11,031 nt of DNA from Ignavibacteriota bacterium (GTDB taxonomy: Bacteria > Bacteroidota > Ignavibacteria > Tepidaquicellales > Tepidaquicellaceae). Positions 6,032-11,031 of the stretch are shown one piece after another. Position numbers and translations under genes: made by a program. The notes beneath the pieces were generated by a model. It saw nothing but the letters and a program-made list of their open reading frames with translations, made no database searches and was not told the DNA's origin. The stretch covers positions 1 to 11,031 of the forward strand of contig PNBM01000206.1 of the NCBI GenBank assembly GCA_003135995.1. The letters are read 5' to 3'. The number at the start of each line of letters is the position of its first letter. The first letter of the stretch is position 1.

Positions 6032-6054
6032 TCAGGAATTAGTATTTTTCCTGA
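6032..6054. other. hairpin downstream of the ccoH-like gene, possible weak terminator
   Basis: TCAGGAA (6032-6038) and TTCCTGA (6048-6054) form a perfect 7-bp stem around a nine-base loop. Only a broken T-rich stretch (TTTGTT) follows, so it is a poor intrinsic terminator. The left arm, read as GTCAGGA (6031-6037), is also complementary to TCCTGAC at 5941-5947, so an alternative longer-range pairing exists. Confidence 0.4.
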
Positions 6055-6201
6055 TTTGTTACAATAATTTACATATTAATGGTTGCTATTTGCAATTTTA
6101 TTTTTTTTATATTTGTTTTTAAATGTACATACATTAAATATTATGTAATTGTTTTCTATTATTATTTTTATGATTTTAAGATGTTTTATAAATATTAATT
6201 A

Positions 6202-7317
6202 ATGAATAAAAGAAAAAAAATCGTTATACCGGCAATTATCATTCTTCTAGTCCTTGCAGTGTTCATATTTCTCCGCATAAAAGAAAATTTATCTGCATCA
6301 TCAAAAAATCCGGTTCAGACACAAACTATAACTTTAGGAAGTCCTGTCAGAGGTTCGATAACAAGGCAACTGGCTTTTACGGGAGATATTCTTGCAATTC
6401 AGCAGGCTAATATATATTCGCGGGTTACGGGAAATATTTTGAAAAATTATGTTGATATTGGCGATTACGTGACAACAGGAAAGCTTCTGTCGCAGATTGA
6501 TAATTCAACATACATTCAAACGTTAAAGCAAAGCCAGGGATTGTTAAACCAGGCAAAAGCAGGTCTTGAAAATAATAAATTGAATCTTGAAAGAACAAAA
6601 CAATTGGTTGAAAAAGGTCTTTCGTCACAGAGCGACCTCGATAATGCGCAAATGAGCGTCAAGGTTTCCGAGGCGCAGGTTGAAACAGCAGAGGCAAATG
6701 TCCGCAATGCGGATTTACAAGTCAGCTATTGTAATATTCGTGCCCCTTTCAGCGGATATATTACAAAGAGACTTCTCGATGTAGGGTCTTATGTATCTTC
6801 CACACCACAATCCAATTCGAATGTAATTTTTATACTTGCGGATACAAAGGTATTGAAAATTATGATTAACGTTCTTGAAAAAGATTTACCGCTTCTGGAT
6901 AAAGTGGAAAAAGTTACTATGAAAACAGATTCATATCCGGAAGATGTTTTTACAGGTAAGATAAAAAGAGTTTCGGAATCTCTTGACCTGAACACGAGAA
7001 CTATGGTAGTTGAAGTTGACATCGATAACAAAAATAATTTGCTTAAACCCGGAATGTTTGCAAACGTCGATTTCATACTCGATGTGCATAATGACGTATT
7101 GATACTTCCGGTTCAAACAATTTTAAAAGACGATAAAGGAACTTTTGTTTATATGATGTCGCCTGATTCGCTTGCACAAAAATTGTATATCGAAAAAGGT
7201 ATTGAACAAAATAACCAGAGCGAAGTAATTTCCGGTCTTGATGATAACAGCAAAATCGTTGTCTCCGGTCAGGAATTGCTTAAAGATGGAATGCGTTTAA
7301 GAATAGCAAAACAATAA
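6202..7317 (+). CDS. RND efflux periplasmic adaptor (HlyD/AcrA membrane-fusion family)
   Basis: This is the periplasmic adaptor that bridges an inner-membrane RND pump and an outer-membrane channel. The 371-aa protein has a basic N-terminus (MNKRKK) and one hydrophobic segment at about 8-24. There is no lipobox cysteine, so it is probably anchored by an uncleaved helix. The lipoyl domain halves are at about 62-101 (SRVTGNI, GDYVTTGKLLSQID) and 170-205 (IRAPFSGYITKR). They flank an alpha-helical hairpin (about 102-168) rich in Leu, Gln, Asn and Ala. The beta-barrel region (about 215-292) ends with LKPGMFANVDF, and a membrane-proximal domain closes the protein. Length is normal. The partner pump starts 331 bases downstream on the same strand. 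The substrate cannot be read from this sequence. Confidence 0.92.
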   Translation: MNKRKKIVIPAIIILLVLAVFIFLRIKENLSASSKNPVQTQTITLGSPVRGSITRQLAFTGDILAIQQANIYSRVTGNILKNYVDIGDYVTTGKLLSQIDNSTYIQTLKQSQGLLNQAKAGLENNKLNLERTKQLVEKGLSSQSDLDNAQMSVKVSEAQVETAEANVRNADLQVSYCNIRAPFSGYITKRLLDVGSYVSSTPQSNSNVIFILADTKVLKIMINVLEKDLPLLDKVEKVTMKTDSYPEDVFTGKIKRVSESLDLNTRTMVVEVDIDNKNNLLKPGMFANVDFILDVHNDVLILPVQTILKDDKGTFVYMMSPDSLAQKLYIEKGIEQNNQSEVISGLDDNSKIVVSGQELLKDGMRLRIAKQ

Positions 7318-7360
7318 AAGTATAATTGTATTTATATGCTGTGATTGAATAGATTGATAT

Positions 7361-7380
7361 AACCTCCGGGTTTGGAGGTT
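7361..7380. other. hairpin AACCTCC/GGAGGTT after the adaptor gene
   Basis: AACCTCC (7361-7367), loop GGGTTT and GGAGGTT (7374-7380) form a perfect 7-bp stem, extendable by a T-G wobble and an A-T pair. It lies 43 bases after the adaptor stop. GTATGATAAA follows instead of a T-run, so it is not a standard intrinsic terminator. It may be a transcript-stabilising hairpin or a dispersed repeat. Confidence 0.5.
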
Positions 7381-7409
7381 GTATGATAAAACTTAATTTA
7401 CTCAGTCTG

Positions 7410-7484
7410 CCGCGGCAACTGAACAAAAATGGTTATTCATGGTTTTTATACATACTTTTTATCCGCGGGCAGGTGAACAAAAAT
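7410..7484. repeat. GC-headed imperfect direct repeat, two copies
   Basis: CCGCGGCAACTGAACAAAAA plus T (7410-7430) and a 22-base relative at 7463-7484 share CCGCGG, CA, T and the exact 11-mer TGAACAAAAAT, 54 bases apart. The second copy has one extra G and GG for AC. Each copy begins with a palindrome core CCGCGG, and the first extends to TGCCGCGGCA (7408-7417). As an inverted pair, CTGCCGCGG and CCGCGGGCAG could also pair across the gap. The GC-rich core stands out in AT-rich DNA, as operators or dispersed repeats may do. Confidence 0.65.
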
Positions 7485-7508
7485 AAAATGTAGACGTTTT
7501 AATTTAAT

Positions 7509-7531
7509 ATCCGCTGTGGCGGATGGTTTTT
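7509..7531 (+). terminator. possible intrinsic terminator before the pump gene
   Basis: ATCCGC (7509-7514), loop TGTG and GCGGAT (7519-7524) form a GC-rich 6-bp stem, followed after GG by five T (7527-7531). This fits a short Rho-independent terminator for the adaptor transcript. It would leave the pump gene needing its own promoter in 7532-7648. The T-run is short and offset by two bases. A dispersed palindrome is the alternative. Confidence 0.45.
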
Positions 7532-7570
7532 AAATAAATAATTTTGTAAAATTTTTTAGAATAATTATTA

Positions 7571-7624
7571 ATAACCGGAATTTGAATTTAAATCTGCAAT
7601 TATTTGATTTATTCGATATCCGGT
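7571..7624. repeat. imperfect inverted repeat upstream of the pump start
   Basis: ACCGGA at 7574-7579 and TCCGGT at 7619-7624 are exact complements and the only GC clusters nearby. Flanking AT bases extend the symmetry imperfectly. The right arm ends 24 bases before the pump ATG, a position where an operator or leader structure could act. Confidence 0.4.
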
Positions 7625-7648
7625 ATTTATTTATAGAAGAATAATAAT

Positions 7649-10600
7649 ATGTGGTTAACACGGTTGTCACTAAAATATCCCATATCAACATTCATGGGTG
7701 CAATTGCAATCTTTGTTTTAGGTATAGTATCTTTTTTTCAGCTTCCTATCGATATGCTTCCGAACATTCAGATTCCCTCGGTATCTGCAATAACTTTTTA
7801 TAATGGTGCCGGACCTCTCGATATGGAACAAAGCGTTACGGTACCAATCGAGCGAGCAGTAAGTTCTACAAATGATATCAGCTATGTTCAGTCTTCTACC
7901 CGTGAAGGGATTTCAAATATACGTATCTATTTTAACTGGGATGCGAATACTAACGTAGGTTTAATTGACGTTATTCAAAAAATTAACAGGGTATTAAACC
8001 TTCTTCCAACAGGAGTTTCCCAGCCGCTTGCTTTAAGATTCGATATTACAAATATACCCGTCATCACTATAGCTCTCAGCAGTGATATGGACGAAAGGGA
8101 TTTATATGACCTTGCTTACAATAATATTGAACCCCAGATAGAACATCTTCCCGGCGTTGCATTTGCCCAGGTAATAGGAGGTCGTATTCGCGAAATACAC
8201 GTTACGATCGATAGAAACAGATTGGAAGCATCAGATGTCGGGATTCAGGATGTAATAAATGCCGTAGCAGCTTCAAATTTAATTTTACCTTCAGGTGATT
8301 TAAAAACGGGTGTATATGACTATTCGCTCAAGACGGAAAGCCTGTTTAATGTTGTTGAGCCAATGGGAGATATTGTCGTCAAAATAGTTGATGGAATACC
8401 TATCCATGTCGGTGACATCGCAAGAATAGAGGATTCATATCAGGAACAAACAGAGATAATAAGAAATAATGGAAATCACGGAGTTATATTAAGGGTTCAA
8501 AAAACTCCGGGTGCAAATACGGTTGACGTAGTAAATAATGTACTTGATGCATTAAAACATTTAAAGAATGTACCGCCAAACGTAAAAGCATCGACTGCTT
8601 TTGACCAGAGTCAGTATATCAAGGATTCCATCAGTGGCTTAATGAGAGAAGGTGCATTAGGTGCTTTACTCGCTGTTTTGGTAATTATACTTTTTATAAG
8701 AAATTTAAGAAGTACTATTATTATATTTACCGCAATTCCGCTTTCCATACTTGTGACTTTTATATTTTTCAGGTTCAGCGGAACAACTATAAATATTATG
8801 ACTCTTGGCGGATTGGCTCTCGGTGTGGGCAGACTTGTGGATGACTCTATAGTAGAACTTGAAAATATTTCACGTCATTATACATTAATGGAGCGGGATA
8901 AAGTTTCAAAAATACAGGCAACGCTCGATGCAGCATACGAAGTCGCCGGACCAATATTCATCTCTACGGTTACAACGGTTATAGTTTTTCTTCCGGTTGT
9001 ATTTTTGACCGGTATCGCTAAACTTCTTTTTATTCCTTTGGTTCTAACTATCACGGTTGCATTGTTCGGTTCGTTTTTCGTCTCGAGAACTGTTACACCG
9101 TTATTATGTTTCCGGGTAATGAAAGGGGAAAAAGAGGTTGACGAAAAATCAAAAAAATTGATGGCGAGAATGAATTTTTGGGCAAAGCGTCTTCTGGATA
9201 ATATGGATAATGGATATGAAAATACTTTGAAAACTTGTCTAAAGCATAAGAAACTCGTAATTTTCGGAGTAATTGGTTTCTCTTTGGTATCACTTATTTT
9301 ATTTAAATTTATCGGTACTGAATTTTTTCCGGAATCCGATGAAAGCCAATTTACTGTAACGGTAAAATTACCCGTAGGTTCAAGAATTGAAGAGACTGAA
9401 AAATTTGTTACAAAAATAGAAAACATTATAAAAGATAACGTTCCCGAAGTACAAACAATTATTTCCGATATGGGTGTTCCGGGTGCGAGAAGTGGTAGTT
9501 TATTCGGTTCTAATTCGGGTGAGCATATGGCAGGTATACAGGTTTCTATTTCACCGCCGGATGAAAGAAAACGCTCAGTTTTCGAAATAATGAATTCTCT
9601 TCGACCAAAGTTACAATCAATACCGGGTGGACAAATCTATGGCAGTACGGGTGGATTCCTTAAATTTCTTATGAACTTCGGTTCGAGCGCCCCAATAGAT
9701 GTTGCAATTTTAGGATATGATTTCGATGCAAGCTATAAATTAACTCAGCAAATATCTGAAATTGTAAAATCCACACAAGGTGCAACGGATGTTAATATTA
9801 CGCGTGATTTGAATTTACCGGAAATTCGCGTTTTTGTAGATAGAATAAAAGCAGGTTCACTTGGAATAAGTGTTCAGCAGGTTGCAAATACAGTTTCAGG
9901 CGCAATTAGTGGCACCGTGGCGTCACTATATAGCGACCCGAAAACAGGTAATCAATATAATATACTTGTAAGATTATCCGAAAATTATAGAGACCAGGTG
10001 GAAGATGTAAAAAATCTGACCTTGGTTACACCGTCCGGAAATACAGTGAAACTTGAAAATATCGCCGATATAAAAATGACAAATACACCAGTTCAGATTG
10101 ATAGAAAATTTCAGCAGCGCCTCGTTGAAGTGACTGCAAATGTTTCAGGCAGAGACCTTGGCAGTGTTGCAAAAGATATTCAGGAGAAATTGAAGTATGT
10201 TGAAATACCATCAGGGTTTGACGTGCAGATGAGCGGAAATATTGAACAGCAAAATAAAACTTTCAGAGATTTAATGCTTGCATTCTGCCTCGCAATTGTT
10301 CTGGTTTATATGATTATGGCTTCGCAGTTCCAATCACTTGTCGACCCGTTCGTAATTATGTTTTCCGTTCCGCTCGGTATTGTTGGCGTACTGTGGATGC
10401 TGTTCCTGACCGGCACAACATTATCGGTCACATCGTTCGAGGGTGTTATCGTTATGGTGGGCATTGTAGTTTCCAATGGTATTTTATTAATTGATTATAC
10501 AAATAAATTAAGAAAAAGAGGGCTCGAACTTAACGAAGCAATTGTCAAGGGAGGAAAAACAAGATTAAGACCTATTATTATGACAACACTCGCGACGGTT

Positions 10601-10786
10601 TTAGGTTTGATTCCTATGGCTGTCGGAATCGGCGGTGAATCATCACAAGCTCCGCTTGCAATTGCTGTTATCGGCGGATTGTCGTTATCTACGTTCCTTA
10701 CTCTGATTTTTGTTCCGACTCTTTACACTGTTTTTGAAAGCAGGTTTAAACGCGAAGTAGTAAAAGACGGTTCAGAAGATATTTAA
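7649..10786 (+). CDS. RND multidrug-type efflux transporter, HAE1-like (AcrB/MexB superfamily)
   Basis: A 1045-aa inner-membrane proton-driven pump, the size expected for a full AcrB-type protein. It has two repeats, each with an N-terminal helix (about 12-30 and 535-553), a large periplasmic loop and a six-helix bundle (about 334-490 and 873-1030). Family signatures include LPIDMLPNIQIP near the N-terminus, a TM4 motif LALGVGRLVDDS with the proton-relay pair D398 and D399, PLG in the second bundle and a C-terminal FVPTLYTVFE. The TM10 lysine of AcrB (K940) is replaced by S942 in GIVVSNGILL, and R395 sits just before the Asp pair. The DD pair argues for an organic-compound exporter rather than a CusA-type metal pump, but the substrate is unknown. 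The adaptor is encoded upstream, with no outer-membrane factor nearby. A weak purine stretch (GAAGA) lies about 12 bases before the ATG. Confidence 0.95.
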   Translation: MWLTRLSLKYPISTFMGAIAIFVLGIVSFFQLPIDMLPNIQIPSVSAITFYNGAGPLDMEQSVTVPIERAVSSTNDISYVQSSTREGISNIRIYFNWDANTNVGLIDVIQKINRVLNLLPTGVSQPLALRFDITNIPVITIALSSDMDERDLYDLAYNNIEPQIEHLPGVAFAQVIGGRIREIHVTIDRNRLEASDVGIQDVINAVAASNLILPSGDLKTGVYDYSLKTESLFNVVEPMGDIVVKIVDGIPIHVGDIARIEDSYQEQTEIIRNNGNHGVILRVQKTPGANTVDVVNNVLDALKHLKNVPPNVKASTAFDQSQYIKDSISGLMREGALGALLAVLVIILFIRNLRSTIIIFTAIPLSILVTFIFFRFSGTTINIMTLGGLALGVGRLVDDSIVELENISRHYTLMERDKVSKIQATLDAAYEVAGPIFISTVTTVIVFLPVVFLTGIAKLLFIPLVLTITVALFGSFFVSRTVTPLLCFRVMKGEKEVDEKSKKLMARMNFWAKRLLDNMDNGYENTLKTCLKHKKLVIFGVIGFSLVSLILFKFIGTEFFPESDESQFTVTVKLPVGSRIEETEKFVTKIENIIKDNVPEVQTIISDMGVPGARSGSLFGSNSGEHMAGIQVSISPPDERKRSVFEIMNSLRPKLQSIPGGQIYGSTGGFLKFLMNFGSSAPIDVAILGYDFDASYKLTQQISEIVKSTQGATDVNITRDLNLPEIRVFVDRIKAGSLGISVQQVANTVSGAISGTVASLYSDPKTGNQYNILVRLSENYRDQVEDVKNLTLVTPSGNTVKLENIADIKMTNTPVQIDRKFQQRLVEVTANVSGRDLGSVAKDIQEKLKYVEIPSGFDVQMSGNIEQQNKTFRDLMLAFCLAIVLVYMIMASQFQSLVDPFVIMFSVPLGIVGVLWMLFLTGTTLSVTSFEGVIVMVGIVVSNGILLIDYTNKLRKRGLELNEAIVKGGKTRLRPIIMTTLATVLGLIPMAVGIGGESSQAPLAIAVIGGLSLSTFLTLIFVPTLYTVFESRFKREVVKDGSEDI

Positions 10787-10790
10787 TCTG

Positions 10791-10811
10791 TTAAGAATTA
10801 AGAATTAAAAA
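10791..10811. repeat. three TTAAGAA-type heptads after the pump gene
   Basis: TTAAGAA, TTAAGAA and TTAAAAA follow each other exactly from 10791, four bases after the pump stop. The tract is short and AT-rich, so chance is possible. Its seven-base period matches the arrays in the gaps upstream. A small hairpin, AGTAG-AAATA-CTACT, follows at 10811-10825. Confidence 0.5.
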
Positions 10812-10861
10812 GTAGAAATACTACTCTCGGTAAAATTACAAAAGGGTTCACTTTTACTCTC

Positions 10862-10893
10862 GTTCCTAAGGTCCACCTTGGGAACTTTTTTTT
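10862..10893 (+). terminator. strong intrinsic terminator after the RND pump gene
   Basis: GTTCCTAAGG (10862-10871), loop TCCA and CCTTGGGAAC (10876-10885) form a 10-bp stem with one G-T wobble, followed at once by eight T (10886-10893). This is a textbook Rho-independent terminator 76 bases after the pump stop, and it marks the end of the efflux transcript. The stem is nearly symmetric but lacks an A-run on the left, so it should work mainly for + strand transcripts. Confidence 0.88.
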
Positions 10894-11031
10894 AGGAATA
10901 AATTTTTAATCGACTTTTTTTTACAAAATTTTATACAGATATATTTTCCGCCTCTTTTCCTAAATCCGCATATGAAAAAATAACACAAAAAATATATTAA
11001 TATTTCTGTCTTATTTATTTAATTTTTTATA

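Larger units (their letters stand above)
5820..6201. other. ccoH-adaptor intergenic region (382 bases)
   Basis: No gene is supported. It contains a second forward/inverted heptad array (5840-6024), an 8-bp AT inverted repeat inside it, a hairpin at 6032-6054 and then about 145 bases of very AT-rich DNA before the adaptor start. A promoter for the efflux genes would be expected in the last part, but none is convincing by eye. Confidence 0.7.
7318..7648. other. adaptor-pump intergenic region (331 bases) with hairpins and direct repeat
   Basis: No gene is supported. It holds a hairpin at 7361-7380, a GC-rich direct repeat at 7410-7484, a terminator-like hairpin at 7509-7531 and an imperfect inverted repeat around ACCGGA/TCCGGT at 7571-7624. 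Adaptor and pump genes of one system are usually adjacent. So much structure between them suggests separate regulation or insertion of repeat sequences. Confidence 0.7.

Noticed and set aside
6089..6115. Bacteroidota-type promoter candidate, TTTG at 6089-6092 and TATATTTG at 6108-6115
   Set aside because: The -7 box matches TAnnTTTG, but the 15-base spacing is shorter than usual and the region is so T-rich that such matches are expected by chance.
8878..9426. 182-codon open frame on the minus strand inside the pump gene
   Set aside because: It lies wholly within the well-supported RND coding sequence and has no recognisable motif; it is an antisense shadow.

Overview
The window suggests an AT-rich bacterium of the Bacteroidota/Ignavibacteriota (FCB) type. 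The evidence is a fused ccoN-ccoO gene, AT-rich intergenic DNA and the near absence of Shine-Dalgarno sequences before the starts. The lineage is inferred from gene architecture, not from a marker gene. All seven genes I accept lie on the + strand.

Bases 1-5819 are a respiratory block for a cbb3-type (C-family haem-copper) cytochrome c oxidase. It runs ccoNO (fused catalytic subunit plus membrane monohaem cytochrome c), ccoQ (53 aa, directly abutting), ccoP (a version with a single haem-binding motif), ccoG (membrane ferredoxin-like assembly/copper-handling protein) and a ccoH/fixH-like small membrane protein. NO, Q and P are tightly spaced and form the structural operon. G and H are the assembly pair and are separated from it and from each other by repeat-filled gaps of about 300 bases. 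The copper-ATPase ccoI and the small ccoS, which often accompany these genes, are not in the window.

Bases 6202-10786 encode two parts of a tripartite RND efflux system: a HlyD/AcrA-type periplasmic adaptor and a 1045-aa HAE1-like inner-membrane pump. No TolC-type outer-membrane channel is present. A strong intrinsic terminator at 10862-10893 closes the unit.

The unusual part is the DNA between genes. Two related double-hairpin REP-like elements (1-117 and 3574-3623) flank ccoNOQP. The larger gaps at the ccoP/ccoG, ccoG/ccoH and ccoH/adaptor junctions contain short tandem arrays with strict 7-, 8- or 9-base periods. Two of these (5142-5323 and 5840-6024) are built as forward heptads, a spacer, then inverted heptads, and could fold into large hairpins. 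Nine-base AATCA-type arrays lie just upstream of the ccoG and ccoH starts. The adaptor/pump gap holds a GC-rich direct repeat and several hairpins. No CRISPR array, tRNA, rRNA, transposase or complete mobile element was seen.
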